Source of the DNA: Fidelibacterota bacterium
GTDB lineage: Bacteria > Fidelibacterota > Fidelibacteria > Fidelibacterales > Fidelibacteraceae
Direction: 5' to 3'
DNA length: 5,309 nt
Assembly (NCBI GenBank): GCA_030596185.1
Contig: JAUVKP010000094.1
Location: 1 to 5,309 of the forward strand
The position numbers and the translations under genes were made by a program. Under the pieces are notes generated by a model, which searched no databases, had not been told where the DNA came from, and worked only from the letters and a program-made list of their open reading frames with translations. Positions 1-5,187 of this stretch are shown here, one piece after another (the stretch's first letter is position 1; every line of letters begins with the position of its first letter).

Positions 1-80
1 GATTTAATCATAGCTGAATATAAGCGAAAATCTACTCACACACCAAGATTGTTTTGTTCTTCGTCGCTAAACAAAAAAAT

Positions 81-109
81 GTTTCATTCCCTCAAATATT
101 CCTTATATT
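81..109 (+). promoter_or_regulatory. weak candidate promoter for the four-gene operon
   Basis: A TATATT hexamer at 104-109 (5 of 6 to the -10 consensus) is preceded, with a 17-nt spacer, by GTTTCA at 81-86 (only 3 of 6 to the -35 consensus). It lies in an AT-rich stretch and would leave a leader of about 45 nt before the first gene. AT-rich DNA yields such matches by chance, and a promoter further upstream, outside the window, is equally possible. The remainder of 1-161 shows no convincing gene or terminator. Confidence 0.25.
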
Positions 110-161
110 TAATTTAACAGATAAACATACAACATGAGAGAAATGAGAATAGGGGCCCGGC

Positions 162-953
162 ATGGGAAACTTTAAAAAAAGTTTATATCCGATTTTTCTC
201 CTATTATTCACTTTGATTATTGTTTGCTCATGTCAAAAAAACGAAGTAAAACTCCTTTATCTTGGTCATTCGGCCGTCTTTCTGGAATTTAATGAAAAAG
301 TGACTGTGCATTGCGATTACGGTAATAAAAATGCTTATTTATCGTGGGGTTGGGATAGTCCGATCTATGATGCCGGTATGCCTGGTCCCGATCTTCTTTG
401 TTATTCCCATTTTCATGATGACCATTTTGATGAAAACAGGGCAGAAATTTACGATGCTATCAGGATCACCGGTCTTGTAGATACTTGTTACAAAAAGTTA
501 AAGATCAAGGGCCTGTCATCTTCCGAAAAGGATATCAGTCGCTATGACAACCATTCTTATCTTTTCAGTATTAGAGATATTAAGGTGCTGCATCTTGGTG
601 ATTGCCAGGCGGACATTATGATGATCAATGATCCCGCGCATGCCTGGGTGCTGGAACAGCGCTATCCCAAGCATTGTGATATTTTGATCATGCCCATAGA
701 AGGTACACGGCAATATATTCCGCAAGCGGTAAAGATGGTACAGCTTCTTGAACCGAAAGTCCTGCTTCCAACGCATTTCTGGAGTGAAGAATATAAAAAT
801 GAATTCATTGACGAAATAATACGTATTTATAAACAAAATGAAAAGAAACTACAGGTCATTAATTCTGATGACCCTGAATATACCTACATAAAGCAAGATG
901 ATAAAAACGGATTGTTGCTTTTGGATCTAAAACCTGCGGCCCGCAATAAATAG
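162..953 (+). CDS. lipoprotein with metallo-beta-lactamase fold (putative metal-dependent hydrolase)
   Basis: Seen: a 263-residue protein with a basic N-terminus, a hydrophobic run at 8-21 and a lipobox V-C-S-C making Cys24 the likely lipidated residue; Gln at +2 favours the outer membrane by E. coli rules. The mature part shows the metallo-beta-lactamase signature in order: LGHSAVFLE (34-42), SHFHDDHFD with H83, H85, D87 and H88, LHLGD with D147, DILIMPIEGT (173-182), and LLPTHFW with H205. His131 may be a further ligand. Known: this order matches the Lactamase_B_3/UlaG-like branch, which hydrolyses varied esters, lactones and phosphodiesters, so no substrate can be named. The start is fixed by an in-frame stop at 150-152 and an AGGGG site at 151-155; no other in-frame ATG lies between. 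It heads a same-strand cluster, 26 nt before the first Sel1 gene. An anchored lipoprotein form of this fold is less usual than the cytoplasmic form. Confidence 0.88.
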   Translation: MGNFKKSLYPIFLLLFTLIIVCSCQKNEVKLLYLGHSAVFLEFNEKVTVHCDYGNKNAYLSWGWDSPIYDAGMPGPDLLCYSHFHDDHFDENRAEIYDAIRITGLVDTCYKKLKIKGLSSSEKDISRYDNHSYLFSIRDIKVLHLGDCQADIMMINDPAHAWVLEQRYPKHCDILIMPIEGTRQYIPQAVKMVQLLEPKVLLPTHFWSEEYKNEFIDEIIRIYKQNEKKLQVINSDDPEYTYIKQDDKNGLLLLDLKPAARNK

Positions 954-979
954 TAATAAACAGGAAAAAGGAGATAGTA

Positions 980-1867
980 ATGAAAAAGAAAATTATTGTT
1001 TTATGGATATTGGTTCTGTGTTTTGCCTTGCTGACAGGCCAGACCTCCATATCCACATTGATCTACAATGCAAATAATAATGACGTCAGTTCCATGAGAG
1101 AACTTGGCGGCCGGTATTACTATGGAAATGATGTTGAGAAAGATCTTAAAGAAGCAGCCAAATGGTTTTTAAAGGCCGCGAATAACGGTAATGCTATTTC
1201 ACAATATGCGATCGGGTACATGTACTCGTACGCTGAAGGTGTTGACCAAGATTCTTCACAGGCTTTTTATTGGTTCAAGAAAAGTGCGGAGAACGGTTAT
1301 GAAGATGCAGAAACGGAACTTGCATATTCTTATTATCAGGGATTTGGATGTGAAGTTGATTATGGAAAATCCATATACTGGTATAAAAAAGCGGCAACGA
1401 GGGGTGTGTCAATTGCAGAACATTCTCTTGGCTATATGTACCTAAAGGGATATGGGATTGACCAAAGTAATCCCGATGCGGTATATTGGTTCAAGAGAAG
1501 TGTTGCCCAAGGAGAAAAAGGTTCTTATATGCATTTGGCAAAACTTCTTTATGAGGGTGAAGATGTAACTCGTGATTATTATGAAGCATTTCGTATTTTC
1601 AAGATCCTTGCCGAAGAAGATGACAATGATGAAGCACAGTATAAAATTGGAATGATGTATTTGGATGGTTCCGGTGTTACATCAAATAAAGTTGAGGCAG
1701 CTCGTTGGATAAAACGCGCAGCAGAACAGTCGAACACTGATGCGATGTATCAACTTTCAGACATGTATGAATATGGTATAGGAGTAATGGCGGATACTGC
1801 CTTGGCCAATGAATGGGAAGAAAAAGCAGACGAAATTGAGTGGGGCTGGATGTATATGTTATGGTAA
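980..1867 (+). CDS. exported Sel1-repeat protein, copy 1
   Basis: Seen: 295 residues with a Lys-rich start and a hydrophobic segment (5-20), i.e. a Sec signal peptide; the cleavage site is not sharp, perhaps after Gly20. Then seven Sel1-like repeats of about 36 residues at roughly 36-70, 71-106, 107-142, 143-178, 179-216, 217-250 and 251-286, with the pattern A..LG.MY..G.GV..D...A..W..KAA..G. Repeat 5 is atypical: its G.G turn is lost and AFRIFKILAEE replaces the W..KAA helix. The protein ends in an aromatic tail, WGWMYMLW. Known: Sel1 repeats form TPR-like alpha-solenoids that bind partner proteins, with no catalytic residues. The start follows AAGGAG at 968-973 with 6-nt spacing. The next gene encodes a paralog of almost identical length and repeat register. 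Inference: an extracytoplasmic scaffold or binding protein, partner unknown. Confidence 0.9.
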   Translation: MKKKIIVLWILVLCFALLTGQTSISTLIYNANNNDVSSMRELGGRYYYGNDVEKDLKEAAKWFLKAANNGNAISQYAIGYMYSYAEGVDQDSSQAFYWFKKSAENGYEDAETELAYSYYQGFGCEVDYGKSIYWYKKAATRGVSIAEHSLGYMYLKGYGIDQSNPDAVYWFKRSVAQGEKGSYMHLAKLLYEGEDVTRDYYEAFRIFKILAEEDDNDEAQYKIGMMYLDGSGVTSNKVEAARWIKRAAEQSNTDAMYQLSDMYEYGIGVMADTALANEWEEKADEIEWGWMYMLW

Positions 1868-1897
1868 TAAACAGATAAGTTTACCATAAAAACATTG

Positions 1898-1904
1898 AAG
1901 GAGG
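1898..1904 (+). promoter_or_regulatory. ribosome binding site deciding the second Sel1 start
   Basis: A full AAGGAGG lies 5 nt before the ATG at 1910. An in-frame TTG at 1895 would extend the protein by five residues, but that extension consists of the Shine-Dalgarno sequence itself and would put acidic residues before the signal peptide. The ATG at 1910 is therefore taken as the start. Confidence 0.85.
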
Positions 1905-1909
1905 CAGAT

Positions 1910-2791
1910 ATGAAAACACAAAGGATAATCCTCGTCCTTTTAACTGCAATCTGCATGACATTTGTTTTTGCCGTGGATATTTCCGAGTTGATCCGGCAAG
2001 CCGAGAGTGGTGACGTGAATGCGCAATTCGATCTTGCCGTTAACTATTACTTTGGAACGGATGTAGAGCAAGATAATACAATAGCATTTATGTGGATGAA
2101 TAAGGCCGCAAAACAGGGAGAACCTGCAGCTGAGTATAATTTAGCTTATATGTACCAGATGGGGGAAGGAACCGAGATAAATATTGATCTGGCCCGGGAA
2201 TGGTATGAGAAAGCGGCAGAGGGAGAGTATCAGAAAGCGAAATATCCTTTGGGATATATGTATTATAATGGGAACGGAGTAGATCAAGATTTTGAAAACG
2301 CCGCCGCCTTATTCAAGGATGCTGCCGAGGATGGATTGATGCAAGCACAATACTCTCTGGCATATATGTATATGCAAGGTGAAGGGTTGGAAAAGAATGA
2401 GGAAAAAGCTTTATCTTGGTTTGAAAAAAGTGCGGAACAGGGAGAAGTGAACGCAAAATTTTTTCTTGCGGATCTTTTGTATAAGGCACAAGGGGTAGAA
2501 GGTGATACCTTGAGAGCCTTTATACTGTTTAAGGATCTTTCTGAAAATATAAAAGATAATGAAGCCCAATATTATTTAGCACTGATGTATTTGAAAGGGC
2601 ATGGTACAATTCAAGATTCGGGAAAAGCGTTTTACTGGATGCTGCAAAGCGCAGAATTAGATTATGCTGATGCTCAATACGAATTGGCGGAAATGTATTT
2701 TAAAGGGATTGGTGTTGATCAAGATTCTTCTCAAGGCTATCACTGGGAAGAAAAAGCAGAATTAAATGAACTTTTCGAATATTTGTGGTAA
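1910..2791 (+). CDS. exported Sel1-repeat protein, copy 2 (tandem paralog)
   Basis: Seen: 293 residues. The signal peptide (1-21) ends in TFVFA followed by VD, a good signal-peptidase I site after Ala21. Seven Sel1-like repeats follow at about 35-70, 71-105, 106-142, 143-178, 179-216, 217-250 and 251-286, and the chain ends in FEYLW. Repeat 5 is again divergent (LRAFILFKDLSE) in the same place as in copy 1, and both carry EAQY at 218-221. A 17-base identical stretch (1814-1830 and 2744-2760) lies exactly 834 nt from each start codon, so the genes align end to end. Copy 2 begins 42 nt after copy 1 and ends 29 nt before sodN. Known: Sel1 solenoids mediate protein-protein contacts. Inference: the pair arose by whole-gene duplication and may form a heteromeric or redundant extracytoplasmic scaffold; a role with the SOD is suggested only by position. 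Confidence 0.9.
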   Translation: MKTQRIILVLLTAICMTFVFAVDISELIRQAESGDVNAQFDLAVNYYFGTDVEQDNTIAFMWMNKAAKQGEPAAEYNLAYMYQMGEGTEINIDLAREWYEKAAEGEYQKAKYPLGYMYYNGNGVDQDFENAAALFKDAAEDGLMQAQYSLAYMYMQGEGLEKNEEKALSWFEKSAEQGEVNAKFFLADLLYKAQGVEGDTLRAFILFKDLSENIKDNEAQYYLALMYLKGHGTIQDSGKAFYWMLQSAELDYADAQYELAEMYFKGIGVDQDSSQGYHWEEKAELNELFEYLW

Positions 2792-2820
2792 TTTGCGATA
2801 ATTAACAAGGAGGTATAGAA

Positions 2821-3291
2821 ATGAAAAATATGGCGAAATGGATTTTACTTGTGATACTAACAGTTTCGATAGTAGCAACGGCATTTGCTCATTGTGAAGT
2901 TCCTTGTGGTATTTACGGTGATGAAACAAGAGTTGAATTGATCAAAGAACATGTAAAAACAGTTGAAAAATCAATGGACATGATTGAGAAATTATCTAAA
3001 GCTAAGAAAATTGATTACAATCAACTTGTCAGATGGATAAACAATAAAGATGAGCATGCTGAAAAAATACAAGATCTGGCGACCCAATATTTTATGTTCC
3101 AAAGGATCAAACCAAAGAAAGAAGATGATACTGAAGCATATGAAACATATCTTCTTCAATTAGAAAACATGCATTGGATAACTGTTTATGCAATGAAGTG
3201 TAAACAAGGAACGAACCAAGAGAATGCGAAAAAAATATTAGAATATTTAAATGTCTTTGAAGAAAGTTATTTTGAAGAACATGATCATTAA
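2821..3291 (+). CDS. sodN: nickel superoxide dismutase with Sec signal peptide
   Basis: Seen: 156 residues. Residues 1-23 form a signal peptide ending in TAFA; cleavage after Ala23 gives a mature N-terminus HCEVPCGIY. His24, Cys25 and Cys29 (mature 1, 2 and 6) are the Ni ligands, and Pro28 and Tyr32 (mature 5 and 9) belong to the same HCxxPCxxY signature. The mature chain is about 133 residues, against 117 in the Streptomyces enzyme. Glu39 aligns with the conserved Glu17 of Streptomyces. RWINNKDEHAEKIQ (71-84), QYF and RIKP resemble what I recall of cyanobacterial-type Ni-SODs. Known: Ni-SOD is a homohexamer of four-helix bundles that converts superoxide to peroxide and oxygen; His1 must be freed by proteolysis, usually of a short propeptide by SodX. 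Here signal peptidase would do this during export, and no sodX is in the window. The start follows AAGGAGG at 2807-2813 with a 7-nt gap. The chain ends in an acidic/His tail, EEHDH. Last gene of the cluster; its stop codon lies inside a direct repeat flanking an inserted element. Confidence 0.93.
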   Translation: MKNMAKWILLVILTVSIVATAFAHCEVPCGIYGDETRVELIKEHVKTVEKSMDMIEKLSKAKKIDYNQLVRWINNKDEHAEKIQDLATQYFMFQRIKPKKEDDTEAYETYLLQLENMHWITVYAMKCKQGTNQENAKKILEYLNVFEESYFEEHDH

Positions 3292-3301
3292 TAAAACGAT
3301 A
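3284..3301 (+). repeat. 18-bp direct repeat, left copy (apparent target duplication)
   Basis: ATCATTAATAAAACGATA occurs here and, without mismatch, at 3603-3620, bracketing the fold-back element. This copy contains the last His codon and TAA stop of sodN. Its last four bases, GATA, also read as the start of the left terminal inverted repeat, so the true duplication could be shorter (11 bp, ATTAATAAAAC, if GATA and TATC belong to the element). Confidence 0.85.
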
Positions 3302-3457
3302 CCCGTTGTGTGAAACACAAATTCAAGTCGCAAATTATCAAAAACACCATAAATAATGTCATCTCGACCGGAGTCATCATCGACAGACGGTTGACGAAGC
3401 GGAGAGATCTCAAATTGCATCATTATAGTCAAGTATTTGAGATTTTTCCCATCCTGC

Positions 3458-3471
3458 GCTCTATACAGAGC
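3458..3471. repeat. small hairpin in the right arm of the repeat
   Basis: GCTCT-ATAC-AGAGC forms a 5-bp perfect stem with a 4-nt loop inside the longer right arm of the palindromic element. Its short stem makes a separate role doubtful. Confidence 0.5.
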
Positions 3472-3505
3472 TTCGGCTGGCACGGCACTTGGCCTGACGG
3501 ACGTA

Positions 3506-3523
3506 GCTCCGAATAATCGGAGC
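3506..3523. repeat. perfect 7-bp hairpin in the right arm of the repeat
   Basis: GCTCCGA-ATAA-TCGGAGC is a perfect 7-bp stem with a 4-nt loop. It has no following T tract, so it is not an intrinsic terminator. It lies in sequence present in the right arm and absent from the left, consistent with an expansion of the palindrome. Confidence 0.6.
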
Positions 3524-3602
3524 GAAGACTGTTCGAAATGACATCAAAAAAGCTATTGACAACATGCGATTCCCATTTTCTGATCTGTTTCTCACAAGGG
3601 GT

Positions 3603-3620
3603 ATCATTAATAAAACGATA
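3603..3620 (+). repeat. 18-bp direct repeat, right copy (apparent target duplication)
   Basis: Second perfect copy of ATCATTAATAAAACGATA, 319 bp from the first. It is followed directly by an A-rich stretch and the terminator, which is the context the sodN 3' end would have had before the insertion. Confidence 0.85.
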
Positions 3621-3627
3621 TAAAAAC

Positions 3628-3653
3628 AAAAAGGCTCCTTTTGGAGCCTTTTT
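3628..3653. terminator. bidirectional Rho-independent terminator
   Basis: AAAAAGGCTCC-TTTT-GGAGCCTTTTT forms an 11-bp perfect stem with a 4-nt loop. The GC core GGCTCC is flanked by A and T runs, so both RNA strands end in a U tract. It stops - strand transcripts 17 nt after the TPR gene. It is also the only terminator candidate for the + strand operon, now 336 nt beyond the sodN stop because of the inserted element. Confidence 0.92.
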
Positions 3654-3670
3654 CTATTATATAGGATTTA

Positions 3671-5014
3671 TTAGAAACTTAGTTCTTTTCCCTGTATAAG
3701 GCGTTCGCGTTCGGGATCGATCATACTGCGCCATTTTGCATCGGCATTACGACCCTTATTAAAAGCGTTTATAGCATTTTGTTTGTCACCGAGTTTGGCA
3801 TAGGCAATACCCAATTCATACCAGCCACCACCAAAATTAGCTTTAGCGGTCGTGACTTCTTTTGCAACATCCAGTGCCTTGCGGTATTCACCTGATCGGT
3901 TATAGGCAAAAGCAAGACGATAATTTGTCAGGTATTTTTTTGAAGGCTGTGAGATCAGTTTTACGGCCGCGGTCAATTGAACAATTGCTTCAGTATAGCG
4001 TTCCTGATTGTTCAATAATTCACCATAGCTTTCACGGGCAGCGGGAGAATTCGGCACTAAAGCGATAGATGTCTTGAAATTCGCTTCAGCTTTTTTTACG
4101 TCATTCACTGCCGCAAATGTCTGTCCGAGTGTTGTATAGGACTTTGCGTAGTCGGGTTCTATGGCGATAGCCTTTAAAAGAGCATTTTCAGCTTTTTCAT
4201 ATTGTTTTGTCCTGCGATAAGTTGAACCGAGATTGTACCATGCCGAACGAGAGCCGGGGTTGTACATTACAGCTTTTTCCATGTTTTCGATGGCAGCTGA
4301 AATATCACCCGATTTCAATTTAATATAACCTAGAACTGAGTAAGCAGAACCGAATTCCGGATTGATACGAAGAGCGATTAATGTCTTACGTTCTGCTGTT
4401 AGCAAGTCACCCATCTTGATTGCTTTCTGTGCTTCTATTAATATCTTACCGGCAAGAATGTTCTTTGCTTTGGCGTATTTGTCTACATTGGGGGCAAGAA
4501 TGCTGGCTTTATCAAAATTATCACGGGCAATATCGTAGTCTTCTTCCTGAATAGCAACAAAACCTAAACGATAATAAATTTCTGCAACTGATGGATTATT
4601 TGCGATGAGTTCATTATAAATGCGTTTTGCCGCTTCATAATTTGCGCCATCAACTTCCCGCTGAGCATCTTTCACCTGATTGATCATGTCACGCAATTCG
4701 TCGAATTTATCACGATAGCTTTGTTCAGAAGGGCTGAATTCAATAGCTTTACGTACAAGAGCTTGTGCTTCACTGAGATTACCGTGCATCAATTCGATAT
4801 TATGATAAGTGTATAATGCAGGAGCAAAGGTAGAATCCTGTGCAAGAGTATTATCAAGAAGCAGTTGAGCTGCGGCAGCATCAAAATTTTCAAGTAATTC
4901 TTGAGCTTGAGTAACTTTCAATTGCAGAGCTACTTTGTCGGTATCTTGAGCAAGAGCAAACGAAAATAGGTTGATAACACAAAATGTCAGCGTCAAAACT
5001 TTCTTAAGGTTCAT
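3671..5014 (-). CDS. exported tetratricopeptide-repeat protein
   Basis: Seen: 447 residues from the chosen ATG. The signal peptide (1-22) ends SFALA followed by QDTD, a clear signal-peptidase I site. Most of the rest is TPR-like helical hairpins of about 34 residues: weak units near 28-61, 64-95 and 112-141, then clearer ones near 143-176, 188-219, 222-253, 256-287, 290-321, 324-353, 362-395 and 397-425. The best match W/Y..LG..Y....YE.A...L..A....P, for example WYNLGSTYRRTKQYEKAENALLKAI. There is no catalytic motif and no second transmembrane segment. Start: an upstream ATG at 5086 would lie inside the tRNA gene, and the ATG at 5029 lacks a ribosome site, while the ATG at 5014 has AAAGGA at 5026-5021 and begins the signal peptide. 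Inference: a periplasmic or envelope protein-interaction scaffold of unknown partner, probably co-transcribed with the tRNA 45 nt upstream and ended by the shared terminator. Confidence 0.9.
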   Translation of the reverse strand: MNLKKVLTLTFCVINLFSFALAQDTDKVALQLKVTQAQELLENFDAAAAQLLLDNTLAQDSTFAPALYTYHNIELMHGNLSEAQALVRKAIEFSPSEQSYRDKFDELRDMINQVKDAQREVDGANYEAAKRIYNELIANNPSVAEIYYRLGFVAIQEEDYDIARDNFDKASILAPNVDKYAKAKNILAGKILIEAQKAIKMGDLLTAERKTLIALRINPEFGSAYSVLGYIKLKSGDISAAIENMEKAVMYNPGSRSAWYNLGSTYRRTKQYEKAENALLKAIAIEPDYAKSYTTLGQTFAAVNDVKKAEANFKTSIALVPNSPAARESYGELLNNQERYTEAIVQLTAAVKLISQPSKKYLTNYRLAFAYNRSGEYRKALDVAKEVTTAKANFGGGWYELGIAYAKLGDKQNAINAFNKGRNADAKWRSMIDPERERLIQGKELSF

Positions 5015-5020
5015 GTCGTT

Positions 5021-5026
5021 TCCTTT
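5021..5026 (-). promoter_or_regulatory. ribosome binding site deciding the TPR gene start
   Basis: AAAGGA on the - strand, 6 nt before the ATG at 5014. It overlaps the codons that would follow an upstream ATG at 5029, which argues that translation begins at 5014. Confidence 0.75.
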
Positions 5027-5033
5027 CATGTGA

Positions 5034-5050
5034 GGTGTTCTTATAACACC
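5034..5050 (-). promoter_or_regulatory. hairpin in the tRNA-TPR spacer
   Basis: GGTGTT-ATAAG-AACACC on the - strand makes a 6-bp perfect stem, extendable by a G-U pair, between the tRNA 3' end and the TPR ribosome site. No U run follows, so it is not a standard terminator. It could protect the mRNA 5' end after the tRNA is cut out, or weakly attenuate read-through. The function is inferred from position only. Confidence 0.4.
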
Positions 5051-5059
5051 CGATTTGAG

Positions 5060-5143
5060 TACCCAGGGCGGGACTTGAACCCGCACAACTTTGCAGTTAC
5101 ATGGCCCTCAACCATGCGCGTCTGCCAATTCCGCCACCTGGGC
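5060..5143 (-). tRNA. trnL(gag): tRNA-Leu (anticodon GAG)
   Basis: An 84-nt class II tRNA. Acceptor GCCCAGG (5143-5137) pairs with CCTGGGT (G1-U72 wobble, discriminator A at 5060). The D arm is GCG-GAATTGGCAGA-CGC. The anticodon stem CATGG/CCATG encloses the loop TTGAGGG, giving anticodon GAG, which reads CUC and CUU. The long variable arm is AACT-GCAA-AGTT. The T arm is GCGGG-TTCAAGT-CCCGC. Discriminator A and the long variable arm are leucine identity features. CCA is not encoded (CTC follows), so it must be added after transcription. The gene lies between a probable secG tail and the TPR gene on the same strand, and from memory E. coli leuU, also GAG, directly follows secG. Confidence 0.97.
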
Positions 5144-5154
5144 TAAAACATGCA

Positions 5155-5183
5155 AATATATGCAGTTGAAATTTTAATTTCAA
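5155..5183 (-). promoter_or_regulatory. sigma-70-type promoter of the tRNA (and TPR gene)
   Basis: On the - strand, TTGAAA (5183-5178, 5 of 6 to TTGACA) and TATATT (5160-5155, 5 of 6 to TATAAT) are separated by exactly 17 nt. Transcription would begin near 5148, about five nt before the mature tRNA. A perfect inverted repeat TTGAAAT-TAAA-ATTTCAA (5183-5166) covers the -35 box and most of the spacer; this may be an operator or simply AT-rich coincidence. Confidence 0.75.
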
Positions 5184-5187
5184 ATCT

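Larger units (their letters stand above)
3356..3544. repeat. inner palindromic intergenic repeat (GTCATCTCGA type)
   Basis: ATGTCATCTCGACCG at 3356-3370 pairs with TGTTCGAAATGACAT at 3530-3544 (12 of 15). Further in, GGAGAGATCTCAAAT at 3401-3415 pairs with ATTTGAGATTTTTCC at 3435-3449 (13 of 15), closing on a 19-nt loop. From memory, repeats of the style GTCAT-TCGA...GAAGC...GAGATCTC are scattered between genes in many bacterial genomes. The right arm is about 50 nt longer than the left and carries two extra hairpins. It may be part of the larger 308-bp element or an older repeat captured by it. Confidence 0.7.
3298..3605. mobile_element. non-autonomous fold-back (MITE-like) element inserted after sodN
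   Basis: The 308-bp segment begins GATACCCGTTGTGTGAAAC (3298-3316) and ends with its imperfect reverse complement (3587-3605), 17 of 19 positions matching. Inner sequence is also partly palindromic: TCGCA near 3329 matches, inverted, the region near 3567, and a second inverted pair lies at 3356-3370 and 3530-3544. A perfect 18-bp direct repeat flanks it. There is no credible reading frame, so mobilisation would need a transposase supplied in trans. Removing the element and one repeat copy restores a compact sodN end with its terminator 17 nt away. The exact edges are ambiguous by a few bases because repeat and inverted repeat overlap. It accounts for most of the gene-free stretch 3292-3670. 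Confidence 0.75.

Noticed and set aside
1..40. Possible divergent - strand gene start at position 11 with a TATATT box at 17-22
   Set aside because: Only three or four codons are visible, there is no ribosome site, and the -10 box would lie directly before the start codon.
1..117. Open frame from the window edge to a TAA at 115-117 (about 38 codons), possible end of an upstream gene
   Set aside because: The translation is low-complexity, has no recognisable motif and lies in AT-rich DNA that looks intergenic. A short open frame at an edge is expected by chance, although it cannot be excluded.
980..1040. Cys14 of the first Sel1 protein as a lipoprotein cysteine
   Set aside because: The residues before it (L-V-L) do not fit a lipobox, which needs a small residue at -1, and the hydrophobic segment continues past it.
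1861..1887. 7-bp inverted repeat ATGGTAA/TTACCAT around the stop of the first Sel1 gene
   Set aside because: It is AT-rich with a 13-nt loop and no following T tract, so it is not a credible terminator.
980..2791. Regular DNA periodicity of about 108 bp that could suggest a CRISPR or tandem repeat array
   Set aside because: The period equals 36 codons and is explained by Sel1 protein repeats. Repeats diverge at the DNA level and there are no spacers.
3310..3516. Reading frame of 68 codons on the + strand inside the gap after sodN, plus overlapping - strand frames
   Set aside because: They run through the palindromic repeat, lack ribosome sites and show no domain. Frames of this kind are typical by-products of repeat DNA.
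3556..3584. Perfect TTGACA followed after 17 nt by TCTGAT, a possible outward promoter of the inserted element
   Set aside because: The -10 matches only 4 of 6, and any transcript would hit the terminator at 3628-3653 within about 60 nt with no gene in between.
5015..5086. 24-residue N-terminal extension of the TPR protein starting at 5086
   Set aside because: It would be encoded by the 3' part of the tRNA, has no ribosome site and would put a non-signal stretch before a clear signal peptide.
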